From: Longimycelium tulufanense
Lineage (GTDB): Bacteria; Actinomycetota; Actinomycetes; Mycobacteriales; Pseudonocardiaceae
Assembly (NCBI RefSeq): GCF_014645795.1
Contig: NZ_BMMK01000013.1
Location: forward strand, 1 to 64,000
Length of the DNA stretch: 64,000 nt
Direction of reading: 5' to 3'
The notes beneath the pieces are model-generated. The model was not told the DNA's origin. It ran no database searches and saw nothing but the letters and a program-made list of their open reading frames with translations. Made by a program: the position numbers and the translations under genes. Positions 35,133-43,667 of the stretch are shown piece by piece; positions within the stretch are counted from its first letter, which is position 1; each line of letters begins with the position of its first letter.

Positions 35133-36956
35133 ATGGTGGCTCAGGTGTTCACCACCCGCCCGGAGCTGATCGGCACCCACGGCATGGTCGCCAGCACCCA
35201 CTGGCTGGCCTCGGCCAGCGGGATGGCCGTGCTGGAGGACGGTGGCAACGCGTTCGACGCGGCCGTGGCGGCCGGCTTCGTGCTCCAGGTCGTCGAGCCG
35301 CACCTGAACGGTCCCGGCGGTGAGGTGCCCGCGGTCTTCACCACGGCGGACGATCCCCGGCCGCGCGTGCTCTGCGGGCAGGGCACGGCCCCGGCCGGGG
35401 CCACCATCGCCCACTATCGGGACGAACTCGGCCTCGACCTGGTGCCGGGCACCGGGCTGCTCGCCACCACGATCCCCGGCGCCTGGGATGCGTGGCTTCT
35501 GCTCCTGCGCGACCACGGAACCAGGACGCTGCGCGAGGTCCTTCGCTACGCGATTGGCTACGCGCGCGACGGATTCCCGGTGACACTCGGGATGACGAAC
35601 ATGATCGCGCTCGTGGAGCGGCTGTTTCGCGAGCACTGGGGTACGTCGGCGACCCTGTGGCTGCCCGCTGGTCGCGTTCTCGCAGCGGGGGAACGATTTC
35701 GCAATCCCGTGCTTGCCGATACCTGGGAGCGTCTGCTGACGGAGGCGGAATCCTCCGGTTCCTCACGCGAGGCACAGATCGATGCGGCGCGGCGGGCATG
35801 GGCGGAAGGCTTTGTCGCCGAGGAGATCGACCGGTTCTGCCGGGTTCCGGTGCGTGACGACTCCGGGCGCGAACACTCCGGTGTGTTGACCGGTCAGGAC
35901 ATGGCGGGCTGGCGGGCGCACTACGAGGACGCATTGACCGTCGATCTCGCCGACGGCTGGACCCTGGCGAAGTGCGGGGCGTGGACACAAGGGCCCGTGC
36001 TCGTACAGCAACTCCTGTTGCTTGAGGGTTTCGCGGACCAACTGTCCTATGTGGATGGCTTGCCGACCGCGGAGACCGTCCACCTGGCCGTCGAATGCGC
36101 CAAGCTGGCGTTCGCTGACCGTGAGGCATGGTACGGCGACAGCCCGGATGTGCCGCTGGCCGACCTGCTCTCCCGCGAGTACGCCGCCGAGCGGCAGAAT
36201 CTGGTGGATGATGTCGCCTCGACGGAGCTGCGCCCCGGTGCTCCCGGTGGGCGTACGCCGCGGCTGCCGAGTCTCCTCACCCAGGGACATGGTGTCGGCG
36301 GTGGCGAACTTCCGATGGGAACGGCGATGGGCATCGGCGAGCCGACCGTCAAGAGCACAGGAGCCACCCGCGGTGACACAGTGCACCTCGACATCGTTGA
36401 CCGGTGGGGGAACCTTGTCTCCGCAACGCCCTCGGGCGGTTGGCTCCAATCGTCGCCGACCATCCCCGCGCTGGGCTTCTGCCTGGGAAGTCGGGCCCAG
36501 ATGTTCTGGCTGGACGCGGACTCCCCGAACGCGCTGGCACCGGGGAAACGGCCACGAACCACGCTGACGCCCTCGCTGGCCCTGCGGGACGGCGTTCCGA
36601 CACTGGCGTTCGGTACTCCGGGTGGGGACCAGCAGGACCAGTGGCAGCTGTGTTTCTGGTTGGCGCACGTGGTCGGCGGGCTCGATCTGCAGGCGTCCAT
36701 CGACGCGCCTGCATGGCATTCGACGGCGTTCCCGGCGTCGTTCTACCCACGTTCCTGGTATCCCGCCCAGATGTGGGTGGAGTCGCGGTTGGGGGAGGCG
36801 ACCATTGCGGAGCTTCGGAAGCGCGGGCACGAGGTGCACGATGCCGGGCCCTGGTCGCTCGGACGCCTCTCGGCAGTCTCGCGTGACCCGGATTCCGGAC
36901 TGCTACGCGCCGGTGCCAACGCCCGCGGCATGCAGGGCTACGCCGTCGGCCGTTGA
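35133..36956 (+). CDS. Gamma-glutamyltransferase-like Ntn hydrolase
   Basis: 607 residues of the GGT fold. The N-terminus MVASTHWLASASGMAVLEDGGNAFDAAVAA and LNGPGGEVPAVF are typical. The autoprocessing and nucleophile Thr is in GDTVHLDIVDRWGNLVSATPSGGW. The substrate is not necessarily glutathione, because this subfamily is broad. No signal peptide, unlike secreted GGTs. ATG 35133 has GGAG 10 nt upstream; the frame is open to 34968 but lacks a site. Confidence 0.88.
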   Translation: MVAQVFTTRPELIGTHGMVASTHWLASASGMAVLEDGGNAFDAAVAAGFVLQVVEPHLNGPGGEVPAVFTTADDPRPRVLCGQGTAPAGATIAHYRDELGLDLVPGTGLLATTIPGAWDAWLLLLRDHGTRTLREVLRYAIGYARDGFPVTLGMTNMIALVERLFREHWGTSATLWLPAGRVLAAGERFRNPVLADTWERLLTEAESSGSSREAQIDAARRAWAEGFVAEEIDRFCRVPVRDDSGREHSGVLTGQDMAGWRAHYEDALTVDLADGWTLAKCGAWTQGPVLVQQLLLLEGFADQLSYVDGLPTAETVHLAVECAKLAFADREAWYGDSPDVPLADLLSREYAAERQNLVDDVASTELRPGAPGGRTPRLPSLLTQGHGVGGGELPMGTAMGIGEPTVKSTGATRGDTVHLDIVDRWGNLVSATPSGGWLQSSPTIPALGFCLGSRAQMFWLDADSPNALAPGKRPRTTLTPSLALRDGVPTLAFGTPGGDQQDQWQLCFWLAHVVGGLDLQASIDAPAWHSTAFPASFYPRSWYPAQMWVESRLGEATIAELRKRGHEVHDAGPWSLGRLSAVSRDPDSGLLRAGANARGMQGYAVGR

Positions 36957-36993
36957 CCGACCTGGGCACCTGCTCCGCCTTCGCGACCTCAAG

Positions 36994-37022
36994 TTGTCCA
37001 CAGCTCCGCCGAGTTATCCACA
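36994..37022 (+). other. Pair of DnaA-box-like nonamers
   Basis: TTGTCCACA (36994-37002) and TTATCCACA (37014-37022) match the actinobacterial and general DnaA-box consensus and start exactly 20 nt apart. CAAGTT (36990-36995) and AACTTG (37030-37035) flank them as an inverted repeat. The site is in the 187-nt gap after the gamma-glutamyltransferase gene, far from any origin gene. Confidence 0.55.
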
Positions 37023-37143
37023 ACCCCAAAACTTGCTCTTTTCTCGCACCTTCGCCACCCGATAGGCTCGCCGTGGGCTGCGCAGGCCCAGGGCGGGCGG
37101 GGGCTGTCTCCTGGTAAGGGCTGAGACAGTCACGGCAACTCGG

Positions 37144-38565
37144 TCAGGGAAGCTTGGCGCCGATGTGGAGGGCGAGTCCGTCCTGGGCGGCGATGTCAGC
37201 GCGGAACCAGCCCTCACCGTTCACCGTGTACGCCGGTCCAGTGCACCGACCCTCGACGAAGTCGCCGTGGAACACGTCGCAGTAGGTGCCGGCGGGCAGT
37301 GACGTTTCGAACCAACGCCCCGTGACGGCGTGTCCCTCATCGTTCAGGATCAGGAATCCCTTGTCCCCGCGGCCGAAGACCACGAAGTCGTTCCCGTTGT
37401 CCCACCAGTTCCGCAGGTCCGCACCACGAACCACGTTGTGGAACCCGACCATGTTCGCGATGACCCGCCACCGGTGCTCACAGCGCCAACCAGCGCTGAA
37501 GCACTCGGTATCCGACGTGCGTCCGTCCGCCGGCGACGGCGGTCCCTGATCCCGGCTGCCGAACTCGTAGCTACTCATCACCCGCGGCGTGCCATAGGGC
37601 CACGCAAGCATGAACGCATTCGCCAGCGCGTACCGCGCCTCATCCCGGAACGTCAACACATCGCCATCGCGCTGGCTGTCATGGTTGTCGGTGAAAACCA
37701 CGGCCTTGGCCGACGGCAGCGGCGGCCCGAACGTGCGGAGCCTCGCCAGCCTGTCCCGGTTGAAGATCCTCACCAGGTCGTTTCCGTAGCGGAACTCCAA
37801 TACGTCTCCATTGCCCAAGTACTCGTCGGGCGTGATCGGCTCGCCAGCACCGTGGATGACCTCTTGGTACAGGTACGCAGGATGAACGAGCTTCTGCTGG
37901 ATCGCCGCGATGTCCCCGGCCGGCACGTGTTTCGCCGCGTCCACCCGGAACCCGTCGACACCAAGGAGAAGAAGGTCGCTGAGGTAGCCCGCGAGCATGC
38001 TCCGGACGTACTCCGAGCCGGTGTCGAGGTCGGCGAGGTTCACCAGCTCGCAGTTCTGCACTTCGTAACGGTCACGGAAGTCGACGATGTTGTCGTCACC
38101 GTTCCGGCCGCAATGGTGGAAGTCCTCGTACCCGTACAACCCCGGATACTCGTAGTGGGAGTAGGACGACCCCGCGCTGCCAACGCCAGGATCCTCCTGG
38201 CCGGTCATGTGATTGAGGACCGCGTCCACGTAGACCTTCACGCCGGCCCCGTGACAGGCCCGCACCATCGACGCGAACGCGTCGCGATCGCCGCGTCTGG
38301 TGTCGAGCCGGTAGCTGACCGGCTGATAGTCCTGCCACCACGGGAAGCCCGGCATCACCACGTGCTCCTGCGGTGGAGACACCTGAACCGCCCCGTAGCC
38401 GCGCGGACCGAGAAAGTCCCGGCACTCGCGCGCCACCGAGGCCCAGTTCCATTGGAAGAGCTGCACGATCACGTCCGACCCGGGCGGTGGGGCGGCGGTT
38501 GCCTGGGGCGGGGCTGGAAACGCCGCGGCGAGCAGGGTCGCCGCGGCGACGACACGTCGGCGCAT
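37144..38565 (-). CDS. Secreted GH13 alpha-amylase
   Basis: 473 residues with a signal peptide (RRRVVAAATLLAAAFPAPPQATA). The GH13 barrel has all four regions: VDAVLNHM, GFRVDAAKH (nucleophile Asp), the acid/base Glu in YLYQEVIHGAGE and FTDNHDSQR (transition-state Asp). It resembles the animal/Streptomyces-type alpha-amylases without a starch-binding domain. ATG 38565 has GGAGG 8 nt upstream. Two LacI-type operator candidates lie upstream, so induction by maltodextrins and glucose repression are likely. Confidence 0.93.
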   Translation of the reverse strand: MRRRVVAAATLLAAAFPAPPQATAAPPPGSDVIVQLFQWNWASVARECRDFLGPRGYGAVQVSPPQEHVVMPGFPWWQDYQPVSYRLDTRRGDRDAFASMVRACHGAGVKVYVDAVLNHMTGQEDPGVGSAGSSYSHYEYPGLYGYEDFHHCGRNGDDNIVDFRDRYEVQNCELVNLADLDTGSEYVRSMLAGYLSDLLLLGVDGFRVDAAKHVPAGDIAAIQQKLVHPAYLYQEVIHGAGEPITPDEYLGNGDVLEFRYGNDLVRIFNRDRLARLRTFGPPLPSAKAVVFTDNHDSQRDGDVLTFRDEARYALANAFMLAWPYGTPRVMSSYEFGSRDQGPPSPADGRTSDTECFSAGWRCEHRWRVIANMVGFHNVVRGADLRNWWDNGNDFVVFGRGDKGFLILNDEGHAVTGRWFETSLPAGTYCDVFHGDFVEGRCTGPAYTVNGEGWFRADIAAQDGLALHIGAKLP

Positions 38566-38609
38566 CCTCGGACCTCCGTGTTGCGCAGGGATGTCCGATC
38601 AGGAAAAAG

Positions 38610-38631
38610 ATTGCAACCATCGTTGTCAATA
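38610..38631 (-). promoter_or_regulatory. LacI-type operator candidate 1 upstream of the amylase gene
   Basis: ATTGCAAC, then CATC, then GTTGTCAAT forms an inverted repeat with one bulged base, about 45 nt upstream of the start codon. TTGCAA-containing repeats are the known control sites of Streptomyces amylase promoters. Confidence 0.5.
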
Positions 38632-38660
38632 GCGTGAATGCACCAGCATCCAACTGGTAT

Positions 38661-39848
38661 CTAGGCTGCAAAAGGTTGCAGCCGAATGGTAGGCGCCGCA
38701 GCGGTGAGCGAGGCACCCACCAGGATCAGGCGCAAGGCCCGCTCCGCGGCGTCGGCGATCAGGTCGGGCGCACGGTGCATGGCCTCGGCCAGCGGCACCG
38801 GGGCGTTGAGGATCCCTGTGTAGGCGTCGATCCCCGCCGCGTAGGTGCTCTGCGCGCCGTCACCAATGGTTCCGGCGAGCGCGATGACGGGCTTGCCGAA
38901 CCGCTTCGCACGCCGGGCAACCTCGGCCGGGACCTTCCCCCGCGTGGTCTGGAAGTCGATCGCCCCTTCCGCGGTGATGACGAGGTCCGCCGCGGCCAGC
39001 CGCGAGTCGAGGTCGACGTGCGCCAACATCACCTGGAACCGCGGCACGAGCCGCGCGCCGAGCACCCCCGCCAACCCTGCGCCGAGGCCACCGGAGGCCC
39101 CACCGCCCGGCACCTCGCGCGTGTCGACGCCGCACTGGCGACGCAGCACCTCAGCCCAGCGGTCCATCGCCCGCGCCAGCCGTTCGACCTGTGCGGGTGT
39201 GGCGCCCTTCTGCGGTCCGAACACCCGCGCGACCCCCTGGTCGCCGGTCAGCACGTTATGCGTATTGCAGGCCAGCAGGATCTCCACGTCGTCGAGTCGC
39301 GGATCCAGCCCGCTTCGGTCGACCTCCGCCACGTCCAGTAGCGCGTCACCCCCGCGCCCGACATCGTTGCCACCAACATCGAGGACGCGCGCGCCCAGAG
39401 CTTGGAGCGCACCCACACCGCCATCACAGGTGCCCGAATCCCCGCAACCCACCACGATTCGGCGTGCTCCGTGGTCCAGCGCGGCCCGGATCAGCTCTCC
39501 CACCCCGAACGTCGTCGTTCCCCCGGGGTTGCGTGCGTCTCGTGGCACCAGACGCAAACCCGCAGCGGCTGCCATCTCCACCACCGCCGTTCTCGGTTCG
39601 GAATCGCCGAGAATGGCGAAGTGCGACGGGACGGGCTGACCCACCGGACCGGCCACTGTCACGGGTATGAGATCTCCTCCGGTCGCCGCAGCCATCGCTC
39701 GCGCCGATCCCTCCCCGCCGTCCACCAAAGGAACCTGGTCGACGGTGGCGTTCGTGTCCGCGCGTCGCACCCCGGCAGCGATCGCGGCGGCCACATCCGG
39801 TGCCTCCAGACACTCCTTGAAACCGCTCGGGGCGACTACGACACGCAT
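38661..39848 (-). CDS. Glycerate kinase (GlxK/GarK type)
   Basis: 395 residues phosphorylating D-glycerate. The start RVVVAPSGFKECLEAPDVAAAI, VPLVDGGEGSARAMAAATGG and CDGGVGALQALGARVLD are type-1 glycerate kinase motifs, as are GALDFQTT-like VITAEGAIDFQTTRGKVPA. ATG 39848 is preceded by GGAGGAACTG. It follows the SLC13-type transporter gene after 20 nt. Its last codons overlap a perfect palindrome that probably belongs to the amylase promoter. Confidence 0.92.
   Translation of the reverse strand: MRVVVAPSGFKECLEAPDVAAAIAAGVRRADTNATVDQVPLVDGGEGSARAMAAATGGDLIPVTVAGPVGQPVPSHFAILGDSEPRTAVVEMAAAAGLRLVPRDARNPGGTTTFGVGELIRAALDHGARRIVVGCGDSGTCDGGVGALQALGARVLDVGGNDVGRGGDALLDVAEVDRSGLDPRLDDVEILLACNTHNVLTGDQGVARVFGPQKGATPAQVERLARAMDRWAEVLRRQCGVDTREVPGGGASGGLGAGLAGVLGARLVPRFQVMLAHVDLDSRLAAADLVITAEGAIDFQTTRGKVPAEVARRAKRFGKPVIALAGTIGDGAQSTYAAGIDAYTGILNAPVPLAEAMHRAPDLIADAAERALRLILVGASLTAAAPTIRLQPFAA
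38664..38683. promoter_or_regulatory. LacI-type operator candidate 2, inside the 3' end of the glycerate kinase gene
   Basis: GGCTGCAA, 4 nt, TTGCAGCC is a perfect 8-bp inverted repeat spanning the last codons of the glycerate kinase gene, about 99 nt before the amylase ATG. The coding frame is unaffected (ending R-L-Q-P-F-A-A). Sequence kinship with candidate 1 is TTGCA. Confidence 0.5.
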
Positions 39849-39868
39849 CAGTTCCTCCAAGTTGTCAA

Positions 39869-41392
39869 TCAGGCCAACGGCAGGCCGAGCAGCGGCCAGA
39901 CCGTGACAGCGAAGAGCAGGACCAGCAGGGCGACCAGCGGACCGAGCACCGCGGACAACCGCAGCAGATCGGCGCGCCCGTACGTGGGTGCGTCTTCGAG
40001 TCGGGCGAACATCGCCACCGGCTTGGCCGATGCCGGCAGGGTGTGGCAGAAACCGGCGGCCGCGGTCGAGGCGAAGGCCAGTGCGACCGGGTTCAGGCCG
40101 GCACCAACGGCCAACGGGATCACCAGCGGCACCAGGACCGGCGAACGCGCGGACCGCGACTGGATGACAAGGTGTGCGGCAGCACTGACCAGGACCACCC
40201 CGGCCAGCACAAGCGTCTTGGTACCCGTCGCCGGCGCGAGCATGCGGTCAGCCAGCCAACCGGCGGCGCCGGAGGAGGTGAGGGCGCTCGCCAGCGCCGC
40301 GGTGGACGCCATGAACAGCAACAGCGACCAGGGCACGCCAGCCAGAGCCTTGCCGAGATTTACCGTGCCGACACGCGGTGACGCCACGACCAAAGCACCG
40401 GCGAGCGCGACGAGAGCGGGTGGCAGTCCGTGCAGCGACTCGGTGCACCACAGCAGCACAACGGCCGCGAGCAGCCAACACACCCGCCGCTCCGGCTGCT
40501 GGAGCGGGCCACGAGGGATGCCCGCCTGCTCGGCGATTTCGGTGGGTTCCACGTGGAACCGGAGCCGCCGGTCGTCCTTCGAGGTGAACAGCCCGAGCAC
40601 CACTTCTGCCGCGAGGTGGGAGCTGACCAGGGCGAAGGGCAGGCCGAGCAGGAGCCAGCGGCCGAAGGAGATGCCTTCCCCGGTGGTCGCGATCAGTACC
40701 TGCGTGGTGATGAGGTGCGCTCCGGCACCGATCAACGTCGCGATGGCCGACAGCAGGATCACCGTCGGGAACAGCACCGCGAGGGCGTGCACGATGGCTC
40801 GACGTTCCCGGAGGACCTTGGCGAGCGCCAAGAACACCGGCAACGCGAGTGCCGCACGGCCCGACGTCGCCGGGATGACGAGGGCTGATGCCACCAGACC
40901 GGCCGTGACCAGATGCGCGAGCTGACGCGTGGTGCGTGCACGGACGACGAGACGGACCGCGACCCGGGCCGGCAACCCGGTGGCCGTCACACCGGCGGCG
41001 AGGACGAAGGCGGCGACGAGCAACCAGATCGTCTGCTCACCGAGGGCGGCGAAAAGGCGGTCCGGGGTGAGCGCACCCGCCAGCACCAGGGCAACCGCGG
41101 CGGCGAGCGCGATGAACGTGTCGTCGAGCCGGGTGAGGGTCCACGCGCCTACCGCAGCTGCGAACACCAGGAGGGTCCGGTAGCCCGCCGGGCTCAGGCC
41201 CGGGGAGTGGGCGGCCAACAGCACCGCGAGCAGCAGGAACACCGCGACAGCCACGCTCCGTACGATCCGGCGCCGGTGCCGGCTGGCGCTCGGCAGTGGC
41301 TGCGTCGGCAGCGGACGGGTCGGTGACCACCGGCGGTGCGGTGGCGTGGTCGCGTAGTCGACGACGGGCCTGGTCCGGGCTTCCCCCTCCAT
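39869..41392 (-). CDS. SLC13/DASS-family anion transporter
   Basis: 507 residues with 11-12 helices. The two halves contain the hairpin and unwound-helix motifs of the DASS/SLC13 and ArsB/NhaD superfamily (VIPATSGRAALALPVF and then FASTAAAGFCHTLPASAKP). The first 45 residues are a hydrophilic extension rich in Pro/Arg. ATG 41392 has GGAG 10 nt upstream; ATG 41428 is alternative. Cotranscription with glycerate kinase suggests it imports glycerate or a precursor such as glycolate, tartronate or tartrate. Confidence 0.85.
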   Translation of the reverse strand: MEGEARTRPVVDYATTPPHRRWSPTRPLPTQPLPSASRHRRRIVRSVAVAVFLLLAVLLAAHSPGLSPAGYRTLLVFAAAVGAWTLTRLDDTFIALAAAVALVLAGALTPDRLFAALGEQTIWLLVAAFVLAAGVTATGLPARVAVRLVVRARTTRQLAHLVTAGLVASALVIPATSGRAALALPVFLALAKVLRERRAIVHALAVLFPTVILLSAIATLIGAGAHLITTQVLIATTGEGISFGRWLLLGLPFALVSSHLAAEVVLGLFTSKDDRRLRFHVEPTEIAEQAGIPRGPLQQPERRVCWLLAAVVLLWCTESLHGLPPALVALAGALVVASPRVGTVNLGKALAGVPWSLLLFMASTAALASALTSSGAAGWLADRMLAPATGTKTLVLAGVVLVSAAAHLVIQSRSARSPVLVPLVIPLAVGAGLNPVALAFASTAAAGFCHTLPASAKPVAMFARLEDAPTYGRADLLRLSAVLGPLVALLVLLFAVTVWPLLGLPLA

Positions 41393-41437
41393 GCCCTCGA
41401 GGCTCCGTGGTGATCCTGAACCATCCATGAGCGTCGC

Positions 41438-41453
41438 ATGAAAGGGCTTTCAT
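41438..41453. promoter_or_regulatory. Operator palindrome upstream of the SLC13-glycerate kinase operon
   Basis: ATGAAAG and CTTTCAT are perfect 7-bp arms around GG, 45 nt upstream of ATG 41392 and 140 nt upstream of the divergent gene at 41594. No regulator gene is adjacent. It could control either direction. Confidence 0.45.
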
Positions 41454-41593
41454 CTCCCCACGGCGCCGCTCCGGCGGGTGCGTCTCTCACGTGGTTCACG
41501 CCGCCGCGCGGGTGACTTCCTCGTGTTGGTCCATGGCTCGGCACGCCTCGATGAGGAGGCTGTTTCCACGGGTCGGAAGGGAGCGGGTGAGCG

Positions 41594-42325
41594 ATGGTGG
41601 CGCAGGGCGGCAATGACGAGGCACCCCGGTTCGACGGGCTGCGCGCTCTCTACATCAACTGCACCCTCAAACGTTCCCCGGAACGGAGCCATACCCAGGG
41701 GCTGATCGACCGCAGCGTCCAGATCATGCGTGGACGAAATGTGGATGTTGGCCAGCTGAGGGCGATCGATCACGACATCGCGACCGGTGTGTGGCCCGAC
41801 ATGACCGAGCACGGTTGGGAGAAGGACGAGTGGCCCCGCATCCATCGTCGCGTGATGGCCGCCGACATCCTGGTCCTCGCCGGGCCGATCTGGCTGGGGG
41901 ACAACAGCTCGGTGATGAAGCGGGTGATCGAGCGGCTCTACTCGTGCTCCAGCGTGCTCAACGAGGCCGGCCAGTATGCGTACTACGGGCGCGTTGCGGG
42001 CTGCCTGATCACCGGGAACGAGGACGGCATCAAGCACTGTGCGATGAACGTGCTCTACAGCCTCCAGCACATCGGGTACACGATCCCACCCCAGGCCGAC
42101 GCGGGTTGGGTCGGACAGGCCGGGCCCGGACCCTCCTACCTCGACGAGGGATCGGGTGGCCCGGAGAACGACTTCACCAACCGCAACACCACGTTCATGA
42201 CCCACAACCTCATGCACCTGGCCAAGATGGTCAAAGATGCCGGGGGAATCCCCGCATACGGCAACCAGCGCTCGATGTGGGACGCCGGCTGCCGGTTCGG
42301 TAGTGACAACCCCGAGCACCGCTGA
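41594..42325 (+). CDS. Flavodoxin-like NAD(P)H-dependent FMN reductase
   Basis: 243 residues. LRALYINCTLKRSPERSHTQGLI is the phosphate-binding loop of the FMN reductase family and ADILVLAGPIWLGDNSSVMKRVIERL is the isoalloxazine-loop region; the later LITGNEDGIKH also fits. It would transfer electrons from NAD(P)H through FMN to a quinone or nitro-type acceptor. ATG 41594 follows GGAAGGGAGCGGG. The stop shares one base with the antiporter start, so the two proteins are made together. Confidence 0.87.
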   Translation: MVAQGGNDEAPRFDGLRALYINCTLKRSPERSHTQGLIDRSVQIMRGRNVDVGQLRAIDHDIATGVWPDMTEHGWEKDEWPRIHRRVMAADILVLAGPIWLGDNSSVMKRVIERLYSCSSVLNEAGQYAYYGRVAGCLITGNEDGIKHCAMNVLYSLQHIGYTIPPQADAGWVGQAGPGPSYLDEGSGGPENDFTNRNTTFMTHNLMHLAKMVKDAGGIPAYGNQRSMWDAGCRFGSDNPEHR

Positions 42326-43584
42326 TGGTCGACCTCCTGATCCTGGCGTTCCTGGTACTCGGTTACGGGATGGTCTCCGGCCGCCTACGCGGCTCGTCGC
42401 TGACCGCACCCATGTTCTTCGTGACCGCCGGCCTGGTGCTGGGCGAAGGCGGGCTCGAGTGGCTTCGTGGCACACCGGACGAGGACGCGATCCGGATCCT
42501 GGCCGAGGCCACGCTGGTTCTGGTGCTCTTCACCGATGCTGTCCGGATCGAGCTGCCAACGCTGCGGCGCGAATACCACTTTCCCCTGCGGCTGTTGGCA
42601 ATCGGAATGCCCCTGGGCATCGTGCTCGGTGCGGTGGCTGCCTGGCTGCTCTTCGACGACTTCGGCGTGTGGGAAGCTGCTCTCCTCGCGACGGTGCTTG
42701 TGCCGACAGACGCGGCGCTCAGCGCGGCCGTCGTCTCCGACCGCAGGCTGCCGGTGCGCATCAGGCAGAGCCTGAACGTGGAAAGTGGCCTCAACGACGG
42801 CATCGCGCTACCTCTCGTGCTGTTGTTCGTCGCGCTGGCCGCAACCACGGAAGGCGATATGAGCACCCCGCAGGAATGGGTGTGGTTCGCTGTCCGACAG
42901 ATCGGTGTCGGTGCTGTCGCTGGTGTCGTGCTGGGAGCCAGTGGGGGATGGTTGCTGCGTTGGTTCGATGCGAAGGGATGGGTCACTCCAACCTACCGCC
43001 GGCTTGCTGTGTTCGCCCTCGCCGCACTCGTCTATGTCGGTAGCGAACTCGCCAGCGGAAACGGTTTCGTTGCAGCCTTTGTTGCCGGCCTGAGCTTCGG
43101 CACTGTGGCGCGTGACCACTGTCCGCACGTCCACGAGTTCGCCGAGCGGGAAGGCGAACTGCTGGCGATGCTGACGTTCACCCTGTTCGGCGCGGTCATC
43201 GCGGGAAGTCGGCTGGCGGACCTGGACTGGTCGATCGTGGTGTACGCGGTTCTCAGCCTCGCCGTGGTTCGGGTCCTGGCGGTTGCCGTGTCCCTGATCG
43301 GGTCCGGGGTTCGCGCCGAGACCACGCTGTTCCTCGGTTGGTTCGGGCCTCGGGGCCTGGCCTCGATCCTGTTCGCGTTGCTCGTGGTGGAACAGGCTGG
43401 GATCGCCAGGTCGTCGGAAATCATGCTGATCGCGAGCGTAACCGTTCTGCTCAGCATCTACGTCCACGGCGCGACTGCTGCGCCTTGGTCACGCGGGTTT
43501 GGTGCTCGGGCAAATCGCCTTGGGCCGGAGTCCCCGGAACAGCTACCGGTATCCGAACACTACGTCCGGCATCGGATCTTCTGA
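42325..43584 (+). CDS. CPA1-family cation/proton antiporter
   Basis: 419 residues with 12-13 helices and NVESGLNDGIALPLV, which carries the paired acidic residues of NhaP-type exchangers. The C-terminus is short and lacks TrkA-N or TrkA-C domains, so nucleotide gating through RCK is absent. Its ATG overlaps the reductase stop by 1 nt. Substrate cation (Na+ or K+) cannot be read from the sequence. Confidence 0.88.
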   Translation: MVDLLILAFLVLGYGMVSGRLRGSSLTAPMFFVTAGLVLGEGGLEWLRGTPDEDAIRILAEATLVLVLFTDAVRIELPTLRREYHFPLRLLAIGMPLGIVLGAVAAWLLFDDFGVWEAALLATVLVPTDAALSAAVVSDRRLPVRIRQSLNVESGLNDGIALPLVLLFVALAATTEGDMSTPQEWVWFAVRQIGVGAVAGVVLGASGGWLLRWFDAKGWVTPTYRRLAVFALAALVYVGSELASGNGFVAAFVAGLSFGTVARDHCPHVHEFAEREGELLAMLTFTLFGAVIAGSRLADLDWSIVVYAVLSLAVVRVLAVAVSLIGSGVRAETTLFLGWFGPRGLASILFALLVVEQAGIARSSEIMLIASVTVLLSIYVHGATAAPWSRGFGARANRLGPESPEQLPVSEHYVRHRIF

Positions 43585-43667
43585 TCACACAACGAAGATG
43601 GCGCATAGGGGGAGGTGGTTGTCAAGGCAGTAGAGGGAAGCGTCCGGCCTTCCTACCGTTGGAATCC

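Noticed and set aside
36994-37022. A replication origin
   Set aside because: Only two DnaA-like boxes are present, with no dnaA/dnaN genes, AT-rich unwinding region or box cluster.
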